Source: Harmothoe impar
Taxonomy: Eukaryota; Annelida; Polychaeta; Phyllodocida; Polynoidae
DNA length: 64,000 nucleotides
Direction: 5' to 3'
Assembly (NCBI GenBank): GCA_947462335.1
Contig: OX381716.1
Coordinates: 8,070,861-8,134,860 of the forward strand
In this document: in pieces, positions 31,519-43,271 of the stretch
How the letters are laid out: every line of letters starts with the position of its first letter
Numbering within the stretch: position 1 is the first letter of the stretch
Program-made: the position numbers and the translations under genes
Notes under the pieces: model-generated
Seen by the model: the letters and a program-made list of their open reading frames with translations, nothing else
Told to the model about the DNA's origin: nothing
Database searches by the model: none

Positions 31519-33460
31519 CTGTTAGAGTATAGCTTCAAAGAGTAAATAATACTACAAAGAAAGTCTTTACCCCGAAATCCGAATCAGTCAAACTTAGAGC
31601 TAAACTCCTGCCTCTCCCTGTACAGTTAAACTGTAGATATTTCGTGCATTGTCTCAAATCAATAAATCTCCATCCAAGATAGATCCTTGCAGCTATCTCA
31701 TTCTCAGTCCCCGGGTTACAATCCATCCTCTTATTTACAGATATTTGCAGAGGGACAACAGTGTTGGGTTCTGGCCCTGCAGGGCATGACATCTCCATGA
31801 TTCTACGGCTTAGGTAGCAGAGCAGTACTTGTACCATGGGCAGCAATGCTCCTGGGCAGCAATATGATTTATACACACATCATCTACTGCTAGCAATATC
31901 CAATAACCATCTTTCTCGCATTTCCTTTCAAATAGCTAAATAATGTACAATTTAGGATGATTTTTTTATGACAGAAAACCATTATTTAGTGGGAACAACT
32001 ATATATACAAATGATATCAGTTGGATTTCAATGTAGCTCAGTACTTACATGTCTCTGATAACACTCCTGGCTGGAGCTTGTCGGATACCATGGTGTCTTC
32101 ATTTCAAAAAATCAAATAACATGTGAAAATAATTCCTGAAGTCTTAAGAAAAACATTTATGAAACAGATATTCTATTGGAATAGATGGAGATTCTCTGTC
32201 CACAATAGAAGTGCTGTTACATTCTGGAAGTCCTTTGTTCATCAAAGGGGTCCTGGAGGTTCCCCACATGAAGTAGGCTTCTCAAAAGGATCGGAAGGCT
32301 TAAAATACAACCTGCAATCCCATTCCCTGCAATGTCTCAATATTTTCAGAGTCGGATAGGGTACTCAAAGATATCAAGGTAACATTTGTTTCCCTTGAAA
32401 AAGTTTTTTTCATCTCCTTGGGTTGAATCATTTTTATTACATGGAGTGTCCTTTTTGTAATGATTGCTTCATAGTCATGGTACAGGGTCGCTATCCTCAT
32501 TAAAGGCTTCATAAAGTGCCCTGAGAGGTTAGATGCGAGCCCTCCAGTCAAAACGAGATGTCCTTTCCTCTCAATTTTACCTTGATCCTGCCTCCGGGTC
32601 AGCTCACTCTTTTTTCTTGGTAATATGGTGAAATAAATCTGTGTAAAGAAAATGTTTACAGCATGCATGCGGCAGAAAGAACAGGGGCAACATGTCTGGA
32701 TTTAATTGACAGATGCTTTGGTGCCATGTGGTAGGTAGATCTATAATACCAGTGTGAAAACAAGGTTCAGAGACCTGCTTTAATGACAAGTGCTTCATAG
32801 CTTGATCTGGGAGCTTGGACTGGAACCCGTACTTTACCAATTTCCGGTGCTTCTTACTATCAGAACAACCTCACCATTAGCTTATGCCACAAAGTGTTGT
32901 TAGTGTGCATGCAGTCAGTAGATTAAACAGTGCCTTCTTTTTCTAGCATTTTTTTCTGTTCACGTAAAGTATGATTAATCCCTACATGGGAATTTACAAG
33001 GGGCTGCGATATAACCCCTAACCACTATTGAGCCTGTCAAATAAACAAGAACATTAGATACCGGATAGAACTATCTTTCTCATTTCTGACCTTGAGCTGC
33101 ATGTTGCTCCATTTGGCATTCTACTTGCTGAGAGCAAATTACCCAGATTTGTAGGATATGATTGCCCTGTGGGGTATGATAGCCCTGTGACCCAGCAGCT
33201 TGCTTGGTGGGTGGCTGGCCTTATTCCCATGCTGAGTACCTGCTAGAAACAATAAGATCAGTCCTGACTTCAGGCACTGCTTAAATCTACAAAGAATTTC
33301 TTTCTCTGCATGATATGCATTTTAAGGTACTCAAGAAACAACAACCTTAGTTTGTCATATTTAATACCCAAACGATCAAAGTGCCTTCAAACTTCACTAA
33401 TCTTTTATATTTTATGGGCCAGTGCACAGTATAGTATTTTGCTCTACATGATGAAAATTA
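31519..33460. other. Noncoding stretch with one doubtful ORF
   Basis: A minus-strand frame at 32300-32668 (122 codons, including GGLASNLSGHFMKPLMRIA) has protein-like composition but matches nothing I know. It has no supportable splice context, and the opposite strand is also partly open. Otherwise no feature was identified. Confidence 0.35.
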
Positions 33461-33515
33461 TGTAAACTACTTTACATTTTATCTATTTTTATTTTATACC
33501 TTGTCATATGTAATT
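33461..33515 (+). repeat. 55-bp repeat R, left copy
   Basis: The segment containing ATTTTATCTATTTTTATTTT and CATATGTAATTGACAA recurs with few changes at 44290-44346, same orientation. The left copy is followed immediately by CACTGCACGAAAATC, a possible CACTG-type transposon end. Confidence 0.7.
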
Positions 33516-33609
33516 GACAACACTGCACGAAAATCAAGGTTTAAGTGCAACTTAAAGCCTGGTACATCTCATGTAAATCTCTGGTTGCAACTGATATAGT
33601 GGAGTTTAA

Positions 33610-34370
33610 TGATTCCTGTCAACCTCAGGTTGGATGGGATTTAATGGCAATTTATTTCTCTTAAAGGTACGCTTGAATGGGATTTAATTTCACTTCGACT
33701 GGATGACAACCTCAATGCATTTTTCTTAAATCTGAATAAATCCCATGTCAACCTGGGATACATTTCCTATTAAATCTCATTAAGCTCCAGTCCAACCTGG
33801 GAAGCATTTCACTTAAATCGTTATAAATCCCAGGCCAACCAGGGATACACTTCGACCTAAATCTTATCAAATCTCAGGCCAACCTGGGATATATGTTTCG
33901 TAAATCTTGATAAATCCCATGACAACCTGGGATGCATTTCCTCTTAAATCCCATTAAGTCCCAGTTCAACCTTGGATGCATTTCACTTAAATTCTAATAA
34001 ATCCCAGGCCAACCAGGGATACACTTCGACCTAAATCTTATCAAATTGCAGGCCAACCCGGGATATATGTTTCTTAAATCTTAATAAATCCCATGACAAC
34101 CTGGGATGTATTTCCTCTTAAATCCCATCAAGCCCCAGTCCAACCTTGGATGCTTTCCACTTAAATCCCAATAAATCCCATGACAAACTGAGATATATTT
34201 CCACTAAATTCCATTAAACCTCAAGGCTACCCGGGATATATTTTCCTTTAAATCTTACTATACCCCATGACAACCTGGAAAATATGTCAATTATACCTAC
34301 TTAAACCCCGAACCAACTCGCTATATATTCTTCTTAAACCTGATTAAACCCTATGTCAAGTTATTGTATA
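33610..34370. repeat. Palindrome-rich 58/174-bp tandem array
   Basis: Units of about 58 bp end in variants of TCCCAGGCCAACCTGGGAT, an imperfect palindrome (TCCCAGG...CCTGGGA). A higher-order period of 174 bp is visible from GGGATACACTTCGACCTAAA at 33842 and 34016. The array weakens towards both ends. It lies about 60 bp beyond a poly(A) signal for the minus-strand gene at 35-39 kb, where a CACTA element would carry subterminal binding repeats. Confidence 0.88.
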
Positions 34371-34428
34371 TTCCCTATAGGAGCTGTAATTCCCATTTAA
34401 GACATAGGACTCCTTCATTATGCAATAT

Positions 34429-34434
34429 TTTATT
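34429..34434 (-). terminator. Candidate poly(A) signal for the seven-exon gene
   Basis: AATAAA on the minus strand, about 570 bp after the stop codon of the gene at 35007-39261. It is the first clear signal seen and sits just before the palindromic array. Confidence 0.45.
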
Positions 34435-35006
34435 CAGAAGAAAACAATACAAAATCACAATACACACTTGTAAGGCACTTGTCATGAATTGTTAACTGAC
34501 AAGTATGATTGTGTCAATTTCATATACCGTCATACATCATATCATGTTCTATATGGTTAAAGTTAAAGCATCATTAAATGAGTAGTGCAATAAAGTATCA
34601 CACACCACGTTTATAGCCCTTAAGGTTCTCCATATTTCATACTCCATATTCCAGATGCGTTGCATATTGCTACCATATGTGATTTCTTTACATTTAGCAC
34701 ACATCTTATCTTGTCTCCCACGTGAATATGCATACAAAGTTAATCCTATCATGATCAGTAACATAACATGATTGAGATCAATACATTACAATTGCACATG
34801 ATAATGAGCCATGAGAAGATGTGTATCTACAAAGTATCCCACACACTGCATCATTCATTACAACAATTTGTAATCATTCAAGCACAATAGTATACCAGAA
34901 ATACAACCGACATGAAGATGTTATATGAACACCAATTATTCAAACTTCATGTCATTATGGATTAACCTAATTGTTTCTCAATCAATGATTATTTCTGAAT
35001 TTATGA
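34435..35006 (-). other. Probable 3' untranslated region
   Basis: AT-rich sequence between the stop codon and the AATAAA signal of the seven-exon gene. No coding or repeat feature was seen. Confidence 0.4.
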
Positions 35007-38000
35007 TTATTCACGAAGCATCCAGGTGAGGTCTTCCTCGACGTCTGGCGCAGGCCGCTCAGAATCAGCGCCGCGTCGTCTTGGCATTCTCTGCCTCTTC
35101 GTTTGTGCTGAAGCTTTCTTGGAGGATATCCTGTCCAATTGTTCTTTCATTTTTCTCAGCTCTTCGCTTTCCCAGGATAATGGTCTTATAACCATGGTCC
35201 CATCATCCTCCTCCTCGCTGCTCATAAATTTTGTACACATGGAAGCCAGGGCCTTTTCTTTTTTTTCATCTGTAAATTTCGTCTTCATTGCAATAGCTGC
35301 ATACCTCCGCTTTGCTTTCTGAAATATATATATTATGGTCAACAATGTTCAAGACATAAGTGAAGTTGGTGAAGCTTATTGATTTGGAGAGACGATTTTA
35401 CAATAGAGCTGCTCATTGGATCTCTATCGGTAGTACTTAAGATGAGATTTGTCTCAAGCACTAAGACATCATACTAGGTGGCAGTGCACAACTGGGGTCT
35501 ACCTGTTTACAACTGCCTTCGAGATTATTCATAATGGATTCATGGTCCCAAGGACTGCCACATTACGAATTGGATTGTCAGAAAATTGTTTTAGCTTTTT
35601 CATATTTGTATCAATATTTCTAGGATTCCTGTGGGATGCTTAATGTGGTTTCTGATACCAACACGTTTATATAAGGTGTCTAGATAAATATAATGTATAT
35701 ATTTACATATTTAGATATATAGATGTACTCTAAATCTATAAATTAGCATTTTTTAGACCCTTGTGTGGCCAATAGGCTTTGTAGCTGTGGCAATGGCTTG
35801 TAAATAATTGCAGCTTATACCTATGATCTTTATGTTACTCACCTTGAACCGTCTCTGGTACATCTTGGATTCCACCCCATGCTTTTGGCTGTCACGACCG
35901 TCAGCCTCCGATTTATTTTTGAAATATCGTTTTATGGCACCTGTAGCATATATCATGGGAAGTTAGCTGATTAATTCTCAAAAAGATATTATGATAGATA
36001 AAGGTTAAATTCAAATTTATCTATGTAGTATATACCTATCCTATTGGCCCGTATAAGGGCCTTGGCACTCATTGATTTAGATCCCTGATAAGAGACAGTC
36101 ACTTCTTTGTGACCAGAAAAAGGTGGATTTATTCATTTCAATGCTGAGCCCCTAGTGCTTATTCAAGACGCTTATTTGAGACCCAGCACTCATATGGCCA
36201 ATATGGTGGAAGAAAAATCCCATAGCCTCACCTATGCATGTGTATGATAATCTGAAACAATTAGCTATCAGAGATGAAATCGTAATACTGGAGTGGATGA
36301 AAAATGAATGAAATGTACTTACTTGCCAATCCTGGGGCATCGCCGTTTGTTTCTCCAAGAACGTGCGTCTTGATATGGTTCGACATATCCTTATTGTCTT
36401 CGTCAGTGTACCTGTAAATGTAATCAGAAGATCCAATGTTTTATTTCCACCTTAGGAATGGTACATGGGAAATACTAAATGCTATAGCTTCAGATTTAAG
36501 TGACAGGTTTTGAATATGTGTCAATCTTGTGTAGGTGTTTGTGATAGAGGTTTGGAAATACTTCTTATCCTCTTAAAGACAGCATGTCATTAAAAGGTGA
36601 CATTTTTTTGTCATCATGACGCACCAATGAGAGTAACTGCACGGTGCTGCATCATGCTGACTCTTTGGGAGTGTATCAGCCCCATAGGGCCGATTCTTGA
36701 ATACTGCACTGGCAAGCTACTAATCAGGATTGCATTCATGCATCAAGCACTAAGGCAATATGTAGCTCTTTAATGGTTGAGCACTAAAATATATCATGCA
36801 TAAGAGCATGTCTTTTATAAGCAGTGATGCCATCAAGAAAAGAAATGATCGATGTGTTATACAACACACATATAAAGGTTTCTTCCCTTACAAATTGATT
36901 TCCAATTCATCTTAAATTATTCATAATATATTACATACCGTTTACCCTTCCCATAGTGCCATGAGAGTCCACTTTTCTTGCCTGAGTCATAGCCACAGTG
37001 GACATGATTCTGGAAAAAAAAGAATTCAATTTCATAGAGGACAATATTTAACCAGTGTTTCAATGCAGATCAAGGAAGATACTTAAACACAATGAGTGGT
37101 CTCATCTGATTGATAGAATGATATTATTATGAGACTTTATATGCTTTACTGCTTTACAGCCAATGCTCTGGTATACTGCCCAAAACAATGCAAACCTCAA
37201 CCAAAAAATCGTTCCTGAATAATGTACTTGGTAGCTAAATTAGGCCATTTATGACCCTCATTGTTTACAACCCAACCAGCTCTATTCAAGCCCAGAGTCT
37301 GAGTCATTATTCAGCACTGAATGTTACGACAAGGGCAGCAAGTGTTTCACCTTTAAGTTATAGAAACTTTTGCTAATTTCTTGATGTATTATTCACAGTA
37401 CTGGAATTAGTAATGGCAACGTCAGTTTACTTACTGTTACATCAAGGGATGGTACAACTGCTTTTTTGTTAGGCTTTTTCGTCATTTCACCAATCTTTTC
37501 TTCAATCCGATCCATCCTTTCCCCATTCTCCTTGTTTCCCTCTTCGATCCGGCTCATCTTTTTCTGGAGGCTCTCCAGTATCCGTAACATTTTCTTGTCT
37601 GCAATAAAGACATTTATTGATAGTCGTAATGTTCTTACTGATGTTGCTATTTCAAATAAAATACCCTATAATATAGTATCTTGTGTATCTTCTATATAAA
37701 AAATCATACTTAATTTGTATTGACGGCTGAGTTTACAAATAGGGATTAATATGTATATGAACTTAGGAGTAAATCACCTAAATTTGTACTTCATATCAAT
37801 TTGGCACCCTCATTTTAATGGGATTTATATAGAAATTATCGGCAATGCAGCTACTCACCTCGTGAATTGTTCTGGTCAGTTTGGTTCATCCTCTAAAAAG
37901 ACAAGAGAAAAACGTGATTACAGTCCAGCAATACTTAAACCATAATTTTTCATAACCCAGGTGTTGGTTAAAGGATCCTCCCAATGTTGGGATGCGGGTT

Positions 38001-39261
38001 ATATGCAGGTGAAGGTTATACACAGGAATTTATGAAAGTATGCCAAAACAAAGCTATTCATATGGTAGATAAATGTCAAAGACAATAGCTTTTCCACTCT
38101 ATGCTATTTAACCCTTTAGGGACCGCATGTCACTAAAAGATGACATGTGTTGTCATGATGCATGAATGCAGCCCCAGCAAACAATTCATTGGTGCATCCC
38201 AAAACGACCCAAACTGAAAGAACTCCCTAAGGGCAACATGATGATCAGCCCTGATGAATTACATGCCAGCGCTGCATTTGCGCATCATGACAACCCAGGT
38301 CATAACACATTAAAACAATATGCGGCCCTTAAAGGGTTAAAGAACCCATATCTAGGCTTTTGAAAGCGGGACCTCTGACCTATTTTGTTAAAGTGGTTTA
38401 CAAAGTGGGCAAATCTGGTAGTTCAGAGATATTGCACCAGAGGTTTGGTTTTTGTATAACCTGAATTTCCTCATGTATGGCAGCCACCCATAATTGTTAT
38501 TTAAAAAATAAGATTCATCTTAGTTGTCGTTTTCCCTGGGACTTACAAACCCATACAATGTAAAGGTAGATATATTGATATACCATCAAACTTTTAATTG
38601 GTTTAACCAGAGGCTTTTTCCCTCAAAACAGGTTGAACTTTTTTGACCCCCCCCCCCCTAAGAGGGGTCTAAATTTTTTACCCCCCACCCCCGGTCAAGG
38701 GGTCCAAATTTTTTACCCCCCCTAATCCACCAACCCCCCCCCCCTGTTGTTAAAAAGTAGCACACCCTAAGAGTACACTAATTATGTCCTAAAAGATGGG
38801 CTAATCAATTTACAGCCATGGAAATTGTCCTGCAAATGCAAAACATACGTATATCAAGTAATACGTTGACATGATGCTTAGAAAAAAAAATTACAACAAT
38901 ATTTCTGACATGCATGAGGTGTGTAAATGACTGGTACTAGACAAGATATGCACACAATTTAAACAGTTTTGCATTTCCAATGACATGGCGCATCAATCAC
39001 AAAAAAAATAGAATGAATGTTTTTGCAATTTTACTTTGATAATACTACTTAATAAGAGTGAATATTGGCAAATATACTATGTCAAAATAATAATGTTTTT
39101 TTTCCTGTGATGACCACCTCCATATAATGCTGTAGACTTACTTTTTCCACAAGGCTAGACACGTTTGTGCTGCTCTGGGTTACAGTGTTGCTCTGGTCGT
39201 TTTGCTGATCTGTATCTGATCCATCAAGTGAGTCAGCGTCAGTTCCACTCATAGATGCCAT
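35007..39261 (-). CDS. Seven-exon gene, probable transposon-encoded protein (295 codons)
   Basis: Exons in minus-strand order: 39261-39142, 37892-37859, 37598-37435, 37009-36939, 36411-36323, 35940-35843, 35318-35007. All introns are GT-AG with good donors (GTAAGT, GTGAG, GTATG), and phases agree at every junction, giving 888 nt with no internal stop. Start: MASMSGTDADSLDG, acidic and Ser/Thr-rich. Exon 3 is a coiled coil (MLRILESLQKKMSRIEEGNK). Exon 4 has CGYDSGKKSGLSWHYGKGK. The last exon is basic, then carries MSSEEEDDGTMVIRPLSWES, KMKEQLDRIS, a basic run, and ends APDVEEDLTWMLRE. This SSEEEDD-RPLPW-WRSE-LDR layout recalls a multicopy family in corals, fish and lancelets that I know only as uncharacterised. 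The neighbouring divergent transposase suggests the second protein of a CACTA-like element, perhaps DNA-binding. A host gene is also possible. Confidence 0.7.
36569..36776. mobile_element. Diverged piggyBac-like MITE (CCCTTTA family)
   Basis: Lies in the intron between exons 4 and 5. Its left end (CCTCTTAAAGACAGCATGTC) and inverted right end align with the better preserved copy at 38112-38336, including the inner GTCATCATGACGCA / GCATTCATGCATCA words. The TTAA flanks have decayed. Confidence 0.6.
38112..38336. mobile_element. piggyBac-like MITE with TTAA flanks
   Basis: A 225-bp element in intron 1 of the seven-exon gene, flanked by TTAA at 38108-38111 and 38337-38340. Inverted ends read CCCTTTARGGRCCGCAT, and similarity continues inward to TTGTCATGATGCRYRAATGC. 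CCCTTT ends with TTAA duplication suit piggyBac. Relatives are at 36569-36776 and 61214-61409. Confidence 0.85.
38640..38755. repeat. Poly-C/poly-G-forming low-complexity block
   Basis: Several C7-C13 runs alternate with repeated AATTTTTTACCCCCC. The minus strand has G-runs compatible with quadruplex formation. Within intron 1 of the seven-exon gene. Confidence 0.7.
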
Positions 39262-39776
39262 CTTTGAATAGATAAACAATTAAATTTATTTTAACCCTAT
39301 GGTGCATACATACTATCCTTACAATTCACACAATAATATCACGTTAGCATTACAGTCTAGTGTAGGCAACAGTTCAAAGTTCCTGATTTCATTCTCACAG
39401 ATTATTCAATTCAACTTTCCTAACAACAAACAACTATACATAGGGAATTCAATTTGTCTGACGACAAACCAATACTGCATAAAAAATAACAGCTATCCTC
39501 CCACCTGCAACGGCCAAAATTCTTCTCCAGTTTGAAAAGTGTTGTCTGACCTACTTGAATCTCATTGGTCTACTGCTCCCACGTGATCTACTGCTGTATT
39601 TTCCCGCCTATGATATGACTTACTGGTCAATACCAATAATAGTGTTTCTAATTTTGAAGGTGCGAAGTGGGTAGTAGCCTACTTTTACTATAAATATTAT
39701 TTTCACGTTTTCCCTTTTGAAATATTCCCATGACATTTTGGAAACAGAGTTTTTACTAAGTAAAATCTAAACTTAC

Positions 39777-39960
39777 CTTGTTTAATGTGGAAACCTGTAG
39801 ACATATAGTTCGTGGCCTTTAGACTACATGAACTAAACTCCAAGCAGTTCTGACGGTATCCAGACTCCTGTGTTGGTTGGTGGTTCTCAGTGTACAAGGT
39901 CTACCTCCTAGGTACTCTTATGAAATGGCCCAGATAGCTTCAACTCCTGGTGACTAATGG
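39777..39960 (-). other. Candidate 5' untranslated exon of the seven-exon gene
   Basis: A donor CAAG|GTAAGT ends this exon at 39777 on the minus strand. The coding exon 1 ATG at 39259-39261 directly follows a CAAAG acceptor, so a 5' untranslated exon is needed. A minus-strand TATAAG lies ~30 bp before the assumed start. Confidence 0.45.
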
Positions 39961-39985
39961 CGCATACTACATGTATCAGCTTTGT

Positions 39986-39991
39986 CTTATA
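39986..39991 (-). promoter_or_regulatory. Candidate TATA box for the seven-exon gene
   Basis: TATAAG in GTGTATAAGACAAAGC on the minus strand, about 30 bp upstream of the candidate untranslated exon. Confidence 0.4.
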
Positions 39992-40487
39992 CACTCCCAG
40001 TGCCACAAGCCCCCTCCCTCCACACCCCACCCCCACCTCCCGCCCCAGTCACATGCATATGGCTCTCACAGTATCACCTCAGTGCACTGTACGACACACT
40101 CACTCACCCTAACACACACCCTGAGTGTTAGTTTAGGGCCAGGGTAGTTTTCTTCATATGGCTTTCTCACATACCTGTCCCCTCCCGAACTACAATGTAT
40201 GGGAGGGTGGATGGCTGAGGAAACTAAGGTGCAGTTTGAAATGAATGAGGCCTATATATACAATTTTGAACTCTGACCCCTCTCCCTTGACTCCCCGAAT
40301 CTTTTATGTTACGTCAGACTATGTCATAGTATATGGGATGAGGTCCTGATATTTCGGACCTCTGGGGCCCTGGGGGGAGGGGGCACCTATCACAACTATC
40401 CTCTCCATGGGCAGGCCTGGTGGTTATATATCTCAGGATATGTATGACCCGTGGTTTTGCAAGTTCCCTAGCCACCTCCTCCCACTC

Positions 40488-40518
40488 TGGGGCATGGGAT
40501 GGGGGGTGGGGCTGGGGC
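40488..40518 (+). promoter_or_regulatory. G-quadruplex-prone run in divergent promoter region
   Basis: Five G3+ runs separated by 1-3 bases (GGGGCATGGGATGGGGGGTG and onward), which meets the usual quadruplex pattern. It lies between the two divergent candidate TATA boxes. Confidence 0.5.
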
Positions 40519-40616
40519 TTGTGTCTGGTCAAGTAGGAGTCCTGGGCACCTGTGATTTCGAATTCACAACTAGAAAGGTGTTGAGGCTAAGTGCACGGCG
40601 TCATGGTGAGTTGTAG

Positions 40617-40815
40617 GGTGCGACCTAGTGGTGAGTTAAACCTGTCAAAATGCCCAGGGGCCGTTAGCTAACACCTATACAGGTGTAGGCAGCAAGAGTG
40701 CGTCCTCTTGGTGAGTTGAACCTGCCAAAATGCCCAGGGGCCGTTAGCTAACACCTATGCAGGTGTAGGCGGCAAGAGTGCGTCCTAGTGGTGAGTTGAA
40801 CCTGCCAAAATGTCC
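40617..40815 (+). repeat. 80-bp tandem repeat (2.5 copies)
   Basis: CCGTTAGCTAACACCTAT recurs at 40661 and 40741, with GTGAGTTRAACCTGYCAAAA before each. Each unit contains ACACCT-ATRC-AGGTGT and TTAGCTAA palindromes. It sits ~30-230 bp upstream of the plus-strand TATA box, suggesting promoter elements or transposase sites. Confidence 0.85.
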
Positions 40816-40846
40816 AGGGGAGATGTGGGAGGCGTGGGAGCATCAA

Positions 40847-40856
40847 TATAAAAAAG
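40847..40856 (+). promoter_or_regulatory. TATA box of the transposase gene
   Basis: TATAAAAAAG sits about 30 bp before an initiator-like ACATCAACC. An untranslated exon and a consensus donor follow. Confidence 0.55.
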
Positions 40857-40876
40857 CTGGCACCAATGACACATCA

Positions 40877-40995
40877 ACCACTTCTGTGCCACCCTTCAGC
40901 CCGAGAGCTAACTGTTAGTGACATATCTACAGTTGTCAGCATACATCTTCAGCATTGTGAATCAACACAGTTAATACTTTGAACCACGAGAAAAA
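40877..40995 (+). other. Candidate 5' untranslated exon of the transposase gene
   Basis: Runs from ~30 bp after the TATA box to the donor AAAAA|GTAAGT (GT at 40996). The matching acceptor is TATGTTTCAG at 43259-43268, four bases before the transposase ATG. Confidence 0.5.
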
Positions 40996-42966
40996 GTAAG
41001 TACATTTTAATTATCACTGGAGTTTTCCTCCTCACTTCAAGATATAGAGATTGAATAATTATATATGGCTGATTGTCACGAAACTGCTTTTATTCATGTG
41101 CTAAGGCGTCTAAAAAAATATATGATCATTAATCTCATTCATTATTAAAGATAACACCGTGAACAAGACTAGTAATTCATTTCTATTTTAATGATTTTCA
41201 AGTCAGGAAAAGGGTGTCAATCATGATACCAGAATGCCTAGAAACATTGCACTATGAGGGATACCTGTCTAGGTTTATTCTATCATAATGCATATATCTT
41301 TCACCTTCTTGTTACTAATACATTGCTATGCACGTTCCTGTGTTATTCTAGTCGTTTCAGGGTGCTTGGATACCCTTTTAAACTATAGAAAGGCCTTAAT
41401 CATAATACCACATACTTTAACAACTTGATCAACATAATTATTATATGCCCAGCCTGTATGCTATCAAACCTCATGCATTCTTAACTGTTTGAAATGAATT
41501 CCTGTATGCCTCTTCTGACTTATACCCGTCATCATGACATGGGTGAGTTTAGAACTTTCCCACATTTTAGGATTACGAAGAAAATTTCGGCTGAAATAAA
41601 TGTCCTTAATCAAGTTTTAACAACACATCTTTGATATATTCAACCTTAGATACTCCTTTTGTTTTGTATGAATGCCTTCACCCATTTTGCTCATTATCAT
41701 TATATCAAAAAAGCTAATTGAATGGATGATAAACATACTTGGAATGCATAATAGTAGTATGATAACCGTGGAATTGAAGGAACATTATACATGTATACTA
41801 TAACGGAAGCCCCTGCCCTCCTATGCCCCCATGCATCCCACCATGTGAGCTGACAGCTGCCCTGTGCATGTGGAAGGGTGGAGGGGCCAGGGGGGTTTCT
41901 ATACCTGCATGAACACTTAAGGGACTAATCCCGTATTAGGACCCATTTGCTTGCTGCCATAACAGAATGCTCCCTTGTGACATGAGTGGCCCAGAAATGG
42001 CGGCCCCCACTCAGGCACAACAATTGCATGTTATTTTCTATTAAACTCATGAAATGTACAACATTTGTATAAATGTGACTCATAGCTGCTTTGAAACAAA
42101 CTTGGTTGAAAATACGATCATCTTTTCTTTTAATATCAAGGAACTTTGCTGGTTAGTAACACAATTCTGCAGCTGTCATGGTGAAAGCTAAAGCCGATTT
42201 TAAAATATGTAGACCCAATAGATCCCTTGTAGACCTGATGGATCCGTGGGGGGAAAGGTATAAAAAGAGCTATTATCTATATCTAAAGTTATTTCTATTT
42301 TAGCTCAAACTGCATTATTTAGATATTAAACGGAATTTATATGGTAAATGTTGTCTAAAAGATCAGAATGGTATATCACAAACCAGTCATCATGTAGACC
42401 CGATAGATCCCCTCATTTTATACCTCTAAATCGATATATCAATTTCTAGACCCTATACAGTCATTGTCCACCCCACCAATACAATAACCTATGCCATTAC
42501 GTTAATACTGTAAAAGAAATAGCACATTTCAGTTTGATTTTAATATAAAAATCTCCATCTAATGATATATAAGGTTTCAGGGTATATAGTAGACCCGATG
42601 GTCCCCTTCTGAACACCTCTTTGAGCTGTAATAGGAACTATATTACAGCCCCTAAACATGTTAATATATATATATATACTAGCATCTAGATATCGACCTA
42701 TACTATTGTTTAAAAAAGTGAGAGTTAACATTCCACATACCTATACAAGATTACCTGCTTTGAAAAAAGGATCCCTCGGGTCTACATGCTAGCAGGATTA
42801 CCCACCTGTCCCCCTGAAATGTGAATTCATTTATAGATAATACTTAACCTTTCCCAATACTACCAATTCATAAGGTCAGCAGGTTGATGCTCAATGAGGG
42901 CTGTGGATACAACACAGAGATCCAGTCCCTCATATAATAGATAGATGGATGAATCGATCGATAGAT

Positions 42967-43057
<91 letters not shown>

Positions 43058-43268
43058 CAGATAGATAGATAGACTATGTAACAAGTGTAGATAAACTATG
43101 TCACAACTGTAAAAGGCACATTCATTCGCAAGTGTTATTGATTCTATAGGCTAAATAATTGAGTATATGTGTCTCCATTATTATGTATGTATGCATCCTG
43201 ATTTTGTCATCGTACATTTTGCTATTTTGGTCATGTCATGCTCAACATTCCTGTTCAATATGTTTCAG
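40996..43268 (+). other. Probable intron 1 of the transposase gene
   Basis: Noncoding, AT-rich. It contains five copies of a GTAGACCCGATRGATCCC-like word (42209, 42229, 42394, 42589, and inverted at 42769-42785) and the GATA microsatellite. No open frame stands out. Confidence 0.5.
42935..43073 (+). repeat. GATA tetranucleotide microsatellite
   Basis: Almost uninterrupted (GATA)n over about 130 bp with few substitutions at the edges. Open frames of Ile/Tyr/Leu/Ser repeats across it are artefacts. Confidence 0.97.
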
Positions 43269-43271
43269 ACC

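Noticed and set aside
40314..40616. Overlapping frames on both strands near 40.4 kb
   Set aside because: GC-rich promoter-like DNA between divergent genes; no homology and no splice support.
42860..43084. Leu-Ser-Ile-Tyr repeat frame
   Set aside because: Product of the GATA microsatellite.
43167..43271. Upstream Met extension of the transposase
   Set aside because: It lies before a strong TTTCAG acceptor and reads like intron; the ATG at 43272 has better context and starts the zinc-finger region.
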